Source of the DNA: Lacihabitans sp. LS3-19 | GTDB lineage: Bacteria; Bacteroidota; Bacteroidia; Cytophagales; Spirosomataceae | Assembly (NCBI RefSeq): GCF_024343575.1 | Contig: NZ_RJUA01000002.1 | Span: forward strand, 186,001 to 250,000 | Direction: 5' to 3' | Length of the DNA stretch: 64,000 bases | Part shown: positions 41,856-50,021 of the stretch, piece by piece | How the letters are laid out: every line of letters begins with the position of its first letter | Position numbering within the stretch: position 1 is the stretch's first letter | The notes under the pieces: model-generated | What the model was told of the DNA's origin: nothing | Databases searched by the model: none | Seen by the model: the letters and a program-made list of their open reading frames with translations, nothing else | Position numbers and translations under genes: made by a program

Positions 41856-44800
41856 TTAGTTTGAAGGTAAGTCAACAAAAAATGTCGTTCCTTCGCCTTC
41901 TACCGTTTCAAACCAAATATTACCTCCAGCATGCTCTATGCCTCTTTTCGCCATCGCCAATCCAAGGCCTGAACCGCCTACTTTGGTGCTGAAGTTTGGA
42001 ATAAAGACTTTTTTGCGGATGTCTTCTGGTATACCCACACCATTGTCTTTTACTTCAATCATACCGAAATTTTCCTCTGGGTTTTTGTATAATTTTACCC
42101 GGATTTCAGGTTGGCGAACGGGTGGGACGCTTTGTAATCCGTTCAAAATCAAATTGGTAACTACGCGGTTTACGAGCATTCTGTCCCCCATTACAAAGAT
42201 TTCTTTTTCTTTGCATTCAAAGGCAATCTTAATATTGTTGTTTTGTGAGTATAGATCCACCGTTTTTTGTACGGCTGGCACTAAGTCAAACCGCTCGTTT
42301 CTTGGAACAGGCATTTTGGCAAACTCAGAAAACGAATTAGCTATTTCACTGATATTATCTATTTGCTCTGTCAAAGAATTTAAAGCTCTTTGAATTCTGT
42401 CTCGTGATTTCGGGTCGTCAAGTGGGAGAGTCCTTTGCAACTGTTGAATCGAAAGTTTCATTGGCGTCAAAGGATTCTTGATTTCATGAGCTACTTGTTT
42501 CGCCATTTCTCGCCAAGCGGTTTGTTTTTCACTTTGCGAAAGTGCTATTTTACTTTCGTCCAACTTTTTAATCATTTTGTTGTAAGACCTCGTCAACAGC
42601 CCGATTTCGTCATTAGATTTCCAATCTATTGTTTCATCTAATTTGTCAAGGTTGGTCTTTTTTATTCGCTGAGCTATAAGTTTTAGAGGTGAAGTAAGCT
42701 GCGAACTTGCAAAATATGATGATATTAATAAAACCAAAAACATCAGAAGGAAGATAATGAGTATAGTAGCAACCACTTCTTTTACTTGAATATCAAGCAA
42801 AGTTTTTGCATCAAAAAACGGAATACCCACAACACCATAATTTTTATTTTCCTTCCCTTTTACGGCTATGTAAACAGTCTTATAGCTCAATTCACCGAGT
42901 GATTCGTTGGTCAATAATTCATTGGCTTTTTGCTCAATTATGTTACTATATGCAATAGGGTTGAGGAAATTTGACAATAAATGATATTGATAAACTAATG
43001 GACGAGTAGTAAAATTGAGTTTGCCATTGTTATCAAATAAGTTGATATCTACTTTAGTGTTTCTAGCTAGTTCATTTATTTCGTTTTCAAAAAATGCTCT
43101 GCTTGATTTTCCTGCTTGGTAGTTTTCCAGATGAAACTGAAGGCTATTGGAGATATTCTTTGTATTATCTAAAAATGATTTTTCTTGAATCGAAATCAAG
43201 GTAGTCCTAACTACACTCAATGTCAATATTATTAATATAATCAGTGGCAAAAGAAATGCGGCATTGAGATAAAATTGAATTTTGGTTGAAAAATTCATCG
43301 TGAAGCTCTTAAATCCGTTTAAGGTAGAAAATACCAATAAAAGTGCAGATACACCTAAAATTGAAATTAAAAACAAGAAAGAGAAGTTTGAAAGCAAGTT
43401 TTTCCAATAATTGTTTTGCTGTGAAACCACTATTGTTTTTCCTTTTTGACCTTTTATTGCAAAATGAGAGCTGCCAGATGCTATCACTTCTTTTTGGAAA
43501 ATAACACCCTCTGATAATAGCTGCATTGGAAAATGCATCAAATAATTGAAACTACCCGAGTTAAATATCAGGCGGTTTTTATTGTCAAATATTCCATAGC
43601 TATAATTTTTTGATTCGGGGTTTTGTACAAACTTTTTATCAAGCAGCAATTCCGGATAAACGCTTGTTGCGTTTTCGTCTTTTAGTTTTAAATCTAAAAC
43701 AATTGTCCCGATTTTATTATTTCCATCAAAAACCTCATTGATAGTGATGTATTGCTTTATGAAACTATTTCCTGTTTCGTTTATAAAAAAGATATTTGGT
43801 AGATCTGTTTTATGATTTTCTAAATTGTATTTGTCTCCAAGTTTCTCAAGATATTCATTTTCAATAGCTCCTAAAGCTCTTCCCGTACTGTCAAAAACCT
43901 TAACCTCTATATCATATTTGTCAAAATAAATGTCTAATAAGTCATCTTTAACTTGTTGGTTAATAGACTCATAAGTTAGGTCATTTCTTTTGAAAGCTCC
44001 AATGATTGACTCATTATTTCTGAGCATTTGCCTAAATCTATCTAGAAGTCCTTCTCCGAGTAGGTCATTTTCTGCTAGGTATCTTTTTCCGAAATTATTT
44101 TTATCCAGAATACTCTTTTTAGCTTCTTGCATTTCAACTGTTTTTACTGAAATCAGTGCAAAACAAAATGCTGCAAGGATGAAGTACATCAAAGTTTGAA
44201 ATCTTAAAGTGTAAAAATATCTCGGTAATTTAAAGAAATAAACTATGAAGAAATATATGCCTGCAAGTATAAATGCTATCTCGAAACCGTCTATAAAAAA
44301 ATAGATAATTATTCCTGCTAAAAAACCATATAACCAGTGAAAAAAGCCAGATTTCTTTTTTGGAATAAGTTTTAAAAACAAGTTGATCGCTATATGAGAA
44401 CCAATAAAAAAGCCTCCTAAAACAAAAAAATAATATATAAAACTTAGGACCTTGAATTTAGTGAAGCCTAGATTCATAGAATATCCAAGGTTGTATAGCG
44501 AGTTTTCGTAAATGTTTTGGATTTTTAGACTACAAAAATATGCCAGACCCATCACAAACAATACTAGTATCACCGCTATTACGCTTTTGATAGAGGTTCT
44601 GGCTTGGCTCAATAGAATAAACAATTGCGTCCTGTAGTAATACAAGGCCAAAAATGCGATAAAAACGATAATAAAAAAGCCGTTGAGGACTAAGTCGCCA
44701 AGAGTTGGTGCCCATAAATTTCCTGTGTAAAAACTTGGATTGAAAACATCCTGATCTAAGAAAATCCAAGGTAAACCAGTAATTATAAGGATTAATCTAA

Positions 44801-45563
44801 TTATTACCAATACAGTTAAAAGTAAAAGAAGGGCTTTACCAAACTTGTGAATGTGTAAATAGGATTTTACTGTTTTGAAGAAATGGAGGCTTAAAAGAGC
44901 TAATGATATTAATAATATCCAAAGATTTGTTTTGGAGACGTTAGTATTTATAATTTTTTCGTTTTCCGGACTTTGATAATAAAATAATTCTTTTCCCGAA
45001 TTATCAAAAATGGTTTTGCTATTTTCGAATTTATCAGAAGCTATTTTTTTTGGATTTAAATGAAAAATAGCTGAGTTATATCCAGATTGTAAATAATCGT
45101 TTTGATTTTGGTAAAACTTGTATAAGTTAATTAACGAAACAGTTTCAATTGTATCTTGCTGTATGTACTCTTTTTTTACATTAAAAATAGCTAAATTTTG
45201 AAAATAATTGTCGAAAAATACCGGACCTTTTTCTTGAATTCTTTCGTATTTTGGAACATACCTATTGTCAGACCAATAAATAATTTTTTTATTTTTAAAA
45301 ACAAAATAGGGGAAGCTGGTTTTTAACTGGATTTGCTCAAAAGTACTATTTTTCGAAGATTTTATTATTTCATTTACTTGTTGAATTTCATTGTCAGACT
45401 TTTTTAAAGTCTTTTGAATTGATTCTTGTAAGATACTTTGGTACTGCGAAGATTGATTTTTTGAGTTTGATTTTTCTATAGAAAAGTAGTAAACAAGGCC
45501 AATAGTTAAGGCAATGAGTCCGAGTATTAAGAATATGTATTTTTTAATATCGAATGATTTCAT
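41856..45563 (-). CDS. Large multi-sensor membrane histidine kinase
   Basis: A 1,235-residue sensor kinase. Order: membrane helix (9-26); extracytoplasmic segment (about 27-205); seven to nine helices (205-480); a long extracytoplasmic region (480-745); two helices with a further extracytoplasmic segment (785-930); a helix (930-955), HAMP; HisKA with phospho-acceptor His1026 in QVAHEIKNPLTPMK; HATPase (1115-1235) with N-box LILNGLQS and G-boxes DNGVGIP and GGSGLGLAMA. The kinase core resembles NtrY-type kinases. No response regulator lies beside it, so its partner is elsewhere. It points left, ending 60 bp from the MBL gene. The doubled sensory part is unusual. Confidence 0.85.
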   Translation of the reverse strand: MKSFDIKKYIFLILGLIALTIGLVYYFSIEKSNSKNQSSQYQSILQESIQKTLKKSDNEIQQVNEIIKSSKNSTFEQIQLKTSFPYFVFKNKKIIYWSDNRYVPKYERIQEKGPVFFDNYFQNLAIFNVKKEYIQQDTIETVSLINLYKFYQNQNDYLQSGYNSAIFHLNPKKIASDKFENSKTIFDNSGKELFYYQSPENEKIINTNVSKTNLWILLISLALLSLHFFKTVKSYLHIHKFGKALLLLLTVLVIIRLILIITGLPWIFLDQDVFNPSFYTGNLWAPTLGDLVLNGFFIIVFIAFLALYYYRTQLFILLSQARTSIKSVIAVILVLFVMGLAYFCSLKIQNIYENSLYNLGYSMNLGFTKFKVLSFIYYFFVLGGFFIGSHIAINLFLKLIPKKKSGFFHWLYGFLAGIIIYFFIDGFEIAFILAGIYFFIVYFFKLPRYFYTLRFQTLMYFILAAFCFALISVKTVEMQEAKKSILDKNNFGKRYLAENDLLGEGLLDRFRQMLRNNESIIGAFKRNDLTYESINQQVKDDLLDIYFDKYDIEVKVFDSTGRALGAIENEYLEKLGDKYNLENHKTDLPNIFFINETGNSFIKQYITINEVFDGNNKIGTIVLDLKLKDENATSVYPELLLDKKFVQNPESKNYSYGIFDNKNRLIFNSGSFNYLMHFPMQLLSEGVIFQKEVIASGSSHFAIKGQKGKTIVVSQQNNYWKNLLSNFSFLFLISILGVSALLLVFSTLNGFKSFTMNFSTKIQFYLNAAFLLPLIILIILTLSVVRTTLISIQEKSFLDNTKNISNSLQFHLENYQAGKSSRAFFENEINELARNTKVDINLFDNNGKLNFTTRPLVYQYHLLSNFLNPIAYSNIIEQKANELLTNESLGELSYKTVYIAVKGKENKNYGVVGIPFFDAKTLLDIQVKEVVATILIIFLLMFLVLLISSYFASSQLTSPLKLIAQRIKKTNLDKLDETIDWKSNDEIGLLTRSYNKMIKKLDESKIALSQSEKQTAWREMAKQVAHEIKNPLTPMKLSIQQLQRTLPLDDPKSRDRIQRALNSLTEQIDNISEIANSFSEFAKMPVPRNERFDLVPAVQKTVDLYSQNNNIKIAFECKEKEIFVMGDRMLVNRVVTNLILNGLQSVPPVRQPEIRVKLYKNPEENFGMIEVKDNGVGIPEDIRKKVFIPNFSTKVGGSGLGLAMAKRGIEHAGGNIWFETVEGEGTTFFVDLPSN

Positions 45564-45746
45564 TCAAATTTTGTTTTCAGCAATGTTTTATAATCAACTA
45601 ATTTGACTATATTCTTGTATCAAATTACGAAAAATCATGCCAAAGTACGAACTAAATAGATTGATAGAGTTTTAATAAATAGTAGGTTCATTTATGTAAA
45701 TCTAATAAAAAATAATTTTTAGTATTTTTTTTGAAATAGAAAGAAG

Positions 45747-45754
45747 TAATTTTG
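45747..45754 (+). promoter_or_regulatory. Candidate -7 box upstream of the DUF7935-like gene
   Basis: TAATTTTG, 21 bp before the ATG; TTTG is only 13 bp upstream of it, too near for -33. Confidence 0.3.
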
Positions 45755-45774
45755 GCAAAAAGAATATTTAATAA

Positions 45775-46281
45775 ATGAATAGTGAATTTCTAGGAATAGG
45801 AGGGTTTATAGTTTTAATAGTTGCGGTATTTTTTCTGCTGTATAATTACTTTTTAAATCGACACTTTGCATTTGCAAAAATTAAAAGCCAACAAGAAATA
45901 GCATTTCCCCTTCGTCTGCAGGCATATGAACGTATGGCTCTCTTTCTTGAACGAATCAAGCCTTCCAATATGTTTACAAGGTTTAGTTTTGAAAACTTAA
46001 GCATTCAGGATTTACAAAGTGCTGTTATTTCTGATGTTAAAAACGAACTAAATCACAATATCGCTCAGCAAATATATATCGAACCCGCCACTTGGGATAA
46101 AATAGTATTGGCGGCAAATTCTACAGCAAATGATATAAATAGGAGTATATTAGAATCAAATAATTTAGGAACATCCAAAGAGATTGTTTTGCAAATTCTT
46201 CGTAATCAAAATTTATCGAGTTTGGTTTTAATAGACGATGCTCTTAAATCTCTTAAACAGGAAATTCAGCAATATTTTTAA
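45775..46281 (+). CDS. Conserved Bacteroidota single-helix membrane protein (168 aa)
   Basis: Unrecognised by function. N-terminal membrane helix (about 8-27, IGGFIVLIVAVFFLLYNYFL), then a soluble, helical domain with PLRLQAYERMALFLERIKPSNM, which I have seen in conserved hypothetical proteins of the phylum (DUF7935-type, from memory). Residues 70-165 are helices rich in Asn, Gln, Leu. The gene lies 211 bp from the divergent histidine kinase and is followed by a YtxH-like gene 80 bp downstream, perhaps in one transcript. Confidence 0.75.
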   Translation: MNSEFLGIGGFIVLIVAVFFLLYNYFLNRHFAFAKIKSQQEIAFPLRLQAYERMALFLERIKPSNMFTRFSFENLSIQDLQSAVISDVKNELNHNIAQQIYIEPATWDKIVLAANSTANDINRSILESNNLGTSKEIVLQILRNQNLSSLVLIDDALKSLKQEIQQYF

Positions 46282-46361
46282 ATACCAATCTATAAAGATT
46301 ATTCTTTTTTATCTTGAATTTTGGTCTTAAATTTAGTTTTTAAAATTAAATAATTACTATC

Positions 46362-46688
46362 ATGAGCGTAACATCAAAACACCTAGCTACTTTTATTTTA
46401 GGAGCGGCGGCTGGAATTGCATTAAATAAATATTTGGATACAGAACAAGGCGAAAAAGTTATGGAAGACTTGAAGGCCAAAGGAAATGAGCTTAAAGATG
46501 AAGCAGAAGCTGCTATTGAAAAAGCTCCAGAATATTTCGAAGACCTTAAAAATGGTGCAAGTACCAAATTTAATGAAGTTGTAGAAAATTTAAAAAACCA
46601 ATATCCTGAAGCTGAAAAAATGATTTCTGACTTGTTTTCAGGTTTAATCAAGCCTAAAACTCCAGTAGAAGATAAGCCAGAAGCTTAA
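46362..46688 (+). CDS. YtxH-like membrane protein
   Basis: A 108-residue protein with a short N-terminal glycine/alanine-rich helix (ATFILGAAAGIALNKYL) followed by a long amphipathic, charged coiled-coil-like region (EDLKAKGNELKDEAEAAIEK) as in the YtxH/general stress group. In Gram-positives YtxH is a stress protein; the function here is not known. Followed by a terminator, so it ends the unit of the two small genes. Confidence 0.78.
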   Translation: MSVTSKHLATFILGAAAGIALNKYLDTEQGEKVMEDLKAKGNELKDEAEAAIEKAPEYFEDLKNGASTKFNEVVENLKNQYPEAEKMISDLFSGLIKPKTPVEDKPEA

Positions 46689-46708
46689 TTTGAATATTAA
46701 TGTATTTG

Positions 46709-46740
46709 CTTCCAAGCCAATGGTTTGGAAGTATTTTTTT
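46709..46740 (+). terminator. Rho-independent terminator after the YtxH-like gene
   Basis: Arms CTTCCAA (46709-46715) / TTGGAAG (46725-46731) with a GC-containing centre, then TATTTTTTT. Start of the hydroxyproline operon is 24 bp downstream. Confidence 0.72.
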
Positions 46741-46764
46741 ATCAATAAACTAAAATAGAATTCT

Positions 46765-47670
46765 ATGAAACCAAACTGGACAGGAGTTTATCCAGCAGTT
46801 ACTTCTAATTTTTTTCAAGATCAAAGTTTAGATTTTGAAACATTCGAGACCAATATTGAAAAACAGATTGAAGCTGGTGTACATGGTATTATTGTCTGTG
46901 GTTCTTTGGGTGAGGCTGGTACTTTGTCAAAAGATGAAAAGTTTGCTTTGTTGGCTTCAGCAAAAAAAGTTATCAATGGTAGAGTGCCATTAATTATGAC
47001 CGTGGCCGAATGTGTGACAAGTGAAGCCATAAGTTTTGTAAAAAATTCTGAAAAAGAAGGTGCCAATGGTCTAATGATGTTGCCACCAATGAGATATGCT
47101 TCAGATGATAGAGAAACCTTGCATTATTTACATAAAGTAGCTGATGCCACAGATTTGCCAGTTATGGCCTACAATAATCCTGTCGCTTACAAGACTTTCA
47201 TTTCTATAGATATGTTTAAGGATTTGGCTCAAAATCAACACTTTGAGTCTATGAAAGAGTCCACTGGAGATATTAGATACATGACAGATGTCATCAACGA
47301 ATTTGGTGGAAGGTTCAAGATATTAAGTGGCGTAGATGACCTTGCTTTTGAGAGTTTGGTAATGGGTGCAGATGGTTGGGTAGCAGGTTTGGTATGTGGT
47401 TTTCCGAGAGAAACGGTTGTTATTTATGAGCTTGTAAAACAAGGAAGGATTCAAGAGGCCAGAGAAATTTATCGTTGGTTTTTCCCGCTTTTACATTTAG
47501 ATATTGGCAATAAATTTGTCCAGAACATCAAGTTGGCCGAAGTAGGAGCAGGAATGGGTACTGAAATGGTTAGAGAACCGAGATTGCCTTTAATAGGTGA
47601 GGAGCGTGAAAAAGTCTTGGCTGTAATTGAGAAAGCTTTAAAATCTAGACCAGTTTTACCTCAAATTTGA
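46765..47670 (+). CDS. DHDPS/NAL-family lyase, probable 1-pyrroline-4-hydroxy-2-carboxylate deaminase
   Basis: TIM-barrel Schiff-base enzyme, 301 residues. Catalytic Lys164 is in SMKESTGD and the partner Tyr136 in MAYNNPVAY; a GSLGEAGTLS loop is at 46-55. DHDPS-family members next to hydroxyproline epimerases deaminate 1-pyrroline-4-hydroxy-2-carboxylate to alpha-ketoglutarate semialdehyde; I assign this by neighbours: the epimerase begins 6 bp later and the D-amino-acid oxidoreductase follows. A role in lysine synthesis is less likely because no other dap gene is near. First gene of the operon. Confidence 0.85.
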   Translation: MKPNWTGVYPAVTSNFFQDQSLDFETFETNIEKQIEAGVHGIIVCGSLGEAGTLSKDEKFALLASAKKVINGRVPLIMTVAECVTSEAISFVKNSEKEGANGLMMLPPMRYASDDRETLHYLHKVADATDLPVMAYNNPVAYKTFISIDMFKDLAQNQHFESMKESTGDIRYMTDVINEFGGRFKILSGVDDLAFESLVMGADGWVAGLVCGFPRETVVIYELVKQGRIQEAREIYRWFFPLLHLDIGNKFVQNIKLAEVGAGMGTEMVREPRLPLIGEEREKVLAVIEKALKSRPVLPQI

Positions 47671-47676
47671 AATAAA

Positions 47677-48678
47677 ATGAACGCAGAGTTTCATTGTTTT
47701 GATGCACATACCTGTGGTAATCCCGTCAGACTTGTTGCCAAAGGAGGCCCAAATTTAGAAGGCAAAAACATGTCTGAAAAACGCCAACATTTCCTGAAGG
47801 AATTTGATTGGATTAGAAAAGGATTGATGTTTGAGCCACGCGGGCATGATATGATGTCTGGTAGTATATTGTATCCGCCGAGCAATCCAGAGAATGACGT
47901 AGCAGTTTTGTTCATCGAAACTTCTGGCTGTTTACCCATGTGTGGTCATGGAACTATCGGTACTATAACAATTGGAGTAGAAAAAGGTCTGATTGTACCT
48001 AAAGTGCCTGGGGAAATCAGGATGGAAGCTCCAGCCGGACTTGTAAATATTTCTTATAAGTCTGAAAATAACAAAGTGAAATCGGTGAAACTTACCAATG
48101 TTGCTTCATTTCTTTATAAGCAAGATTTGGCAGTTGAATGTCCAGGTTTGGGTTTACTAAAAGTAGATGTTTCATATGGAGGAAATTTTTATGCAATTGT
48201 AGATGTGCAAGAAAACTTTCCTGGCTTGGAACATTACAAGGCGGACCAACTAATTGCTTGGTCAAGAGTATTAAGACAGCTGCTAAATGAAAAACATACC
48301 TTTGTGCATCCTGAAAATGAGTCTATTAATGGTTTAAGTCACATTTTATGGACAGGAGCCACAATTGATAAAACTTCAACTGCTAGAAATGCCGTTTTTT
48401 ACGGTGATAAAGCAATAGACCGTTCTCCTTGCGGAACTGGTACATCTGCTCGGATGGCCCAATGGGCAGCCAAAGGTTTGTTGAAAGAGGAGCAAGATTT
48501 TATTCATGAAAGCATCATCGGAAGTAAGTTTGTTGGAAAGATAGAAGGTAGAACCAAAGTTGGAGAATTTGATGCTATTTATCCAAGCATTGAAGGTTGG
48601 GCTCGAATTTATGGGGAAAATACAATAACCATTGACGACCAAGATGATCCTTATGCTTACGGATTTCAAGTAATCTAG
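47677..48678 (+). CDS. 4-hydroxyproline 2-epimerase (proline racemase family)
   Basis: A 333-residue enzyme of the proline racemase fold. Both acid/base cysteines are present: Cys89 in LPMCGHGTIG and Cys252 in RSPCGTGTSA; dehydratases of the family have Thr or Ser at the second place, so this is an epimerase or racemase. Substrate specificity is set from context: trans-4-hydroxy-L-proline to cis-4-hydroxy-D-proline. Position in the middle of the three-gene unit, 6 bp after the deaminase and 26 bp before the FAD enzyme, supports this over proline racemase. Cytosolic. Confidence 0.92.
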   Translation: MNAEFHCFDAHTCGNPVRLVAKGGPNLEGKNMSEKRQHFLKEFDWIRKGLMFEPRGHDMMSGSILYPPSNPENDVAVLFIETSGCLPMCGHGTIGTITIGVEKGLIVPKVPGEIRMEAPAGLVNISYKSENNKVKSVKLTNVASFLYKQDLAVECPGLGLLKVDVSYGGNFYAIVDVQENFPGLEHYKADQLIAWSRVLRQLLNEKHTFVHPENESINGLSHILWTGATIDKTSTARNAVFYGDKAIDRSPCGTGTSARMAQWAAKGLLKEEQDFIHESIIGSKFVGKIEGRTKVGEFDAIYPSIEGWARIYGENTITIDDQDDPYAYGFQVI

Positions 48679-48704
48679 TTTTTATTTGTAAAATTAATTT
48701 TTAA

Positions 48705-49973
48705 ATGTCTCAAAAGCCGCATGTTATAGTAGGTGGGGGTATAATAGGCTTGTTTACAGCCTTTTATTTGTTAGAAACTGGAAGAGAAATCGTAATAATT
48801 GAAAAGTCTGATGGAGAAGAAGGCTGCTCCTTCGGGAACGCCGGCATGGTTGTTCCTAGTCATTTTATTCCTTTGGCTTCACCAGGAATGATAGAAAAAG
48901 GACTCAAATGGATGCTAGATAGCGAAAGTCCATTTTATGTAAAACCTAGACTTTCTTTGGATCTGATAAAATGGGGATTGAGTTTTTATAAAAATGCCAA
49001 TCAAAAACACGTTGACAAATCTATCCCTTATTTAAGAGATTTAGGTTTACTTTCAAAGTCACTTTATCATGAATTGGCCGAAGAACTGAAATATTCTTAC
49101 GAGGAAAAGGGTCTTGTGATGTATTGTAAAAAAGCCGAAACATTTGAAGAAGAATCTCAGGTAGCTGACTTGGCTAACAAAATAGGGTTAAAAGCAGAGA
49201 TATTAGATACCAAAGAACTTCATGAATTAGAGCCGAATATTAAGCCAGATGTAGCTGGAGGTATTTATTTTCCTGGCGATGCACATTTGAATCCGAGTGA
49301 GTTGGTGAAAAACCTAAAAGTTTATTTGCTTAATAAAGGTGTTGAAATAAAGTACAATTCAGAGGTGATTGACTTTTATGGAAATAATAATAAAATAGAA
49401 AGTATAAAAATAAAATCATCAGGAAAAGTAGAACTTCTAGAACCAGAAACTTTAACAATAGCGGCTGGTTCTTGGTCAGGAGTTTTAGCAAAAAAGCTTA
49501 GGTTTAATCTTCCAATGCAAGCTGGTAAAGGTTATAGCATAAGCAAAAGCCAATTAGCAGGAAAGGAAATATTTATTCCAAACATTTTGGTTGAAGCTCG
49601 CGTTGCTATTACGCCAATGTCGGGAAGTTTTGTAAGATTTGGAGGTACAATGGAGATTGGAGGCTTGGATGATACCATAAATATGAACCGTGTTAGAGGA
49701 ATTGTAAAATCTATCCCAGATTTTTTTCCTGAATATGATCTGCCGATGCCAAACCAAGAAGAAGTTTGGCATGGATTTCGACCATGTTCGCCTGACGGTT
49801 TGCCTTACATTGGTGTTTCAGGTATTTTTAAAAATTTGTTTATTAATGCTGGTCATGCAATGATGGGTATTAGCTTAGCACCGGGGTCAGGAAAGCTTAT
49901 GAGTCAAATTATTACAAAAGAAAAACCTGAAATGGCTCTAGAAGGATTTTTGCCAGAAAGATTTGGAATCTAA
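48705..49973 (+). CDS. FAD-dependent D-amino-acid oxidoreductase, probable cis-4-hydroxy-D-proline dehydrogenase
   Basis: A 422-residue DadA-like flavoprotein: N-terminal FAD motif VGGGIIGLFTAFYL (9-22), glycine-rich GCSFGNAGMV, and the C-terminal WHGFRPCSPDGLPYIG and AGHAMMGISLAPGSG motifs of the D-amino-acid dehydrogenase group. With the epimerase before it, the substrate is likely cis-4-hydroxy-D-proline, oxidised to 1-pyrroline-4-hydroxy-2-carboxylate for the deaminase. Electrons would pass to the respiratory chain. The promoter of the next, unrelated gene lies in its last 12 bases and the region after its stop. Confidence 0.88.
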   Translation: MSQKPHVIVGGGIIGLFTAFYLLETGREIVIIEKSDGEEGCSFGNAGMVVPSHFIPLASPGMIEKGLKWMLDSESPFYVKPRLSLDLIKWGLSFYKNANQKHVDKSIPYLRDLGLLSKSLYHELAEELKYSYEEKGLVMYCKKAETFEEESQVADLANKIGLKAEILDTKELHELEPNIKPDVAGGIYFPGDAHLNPSELVKNLKVYLLNKGVEIKYNSEVIDFYGNNNKIESIKIKSSGKVELLEPETLTIAAGSWSGVLAKKLRFNLPMQAGKGYSISKSQLAGKEIFIPNILVEARVAITPMSGSFVRFGGTMEIGGLDDTINMNRVRGIVKSIPDFFPEYDLPMPNQEEVWHGFRPCSPDGLPYIGVSGIFKNLFINAGHAMMGISLAPGSGKLMSQIITKEKPEMALEGFLPERFGI

Positions 49974-49992
49974 GTTTGCTTCTTTACCTTTG
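49962..49992 (+). promoter_or_regulatory. Promoter of the potassium uptake pair, inside the end of the oxidoreductase gene
   Basis: TTTG at 49962-49965 and TACCTTTG at 49985-49992 with 19 bp between, a full match to the consensus. The -33 box is within the last codons of the preceding gene. Start of transcription near 49999 leaves TTG at 50022 as the only reasonable start codon. Confidence 0.65.
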
Positions 49993-50021
49993 ACGTCGGA
50001 AAAAATTTAAGCAATAAATTA

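Noticed and set aside
46765-47670. dapA of lysine biosynthesis.
   Set aside because: The tight linkage with a proline-racemase-family epimerase and a DadA-like oxidoreductase indicates hydroxyproline catabolism; no other dap gene is near.
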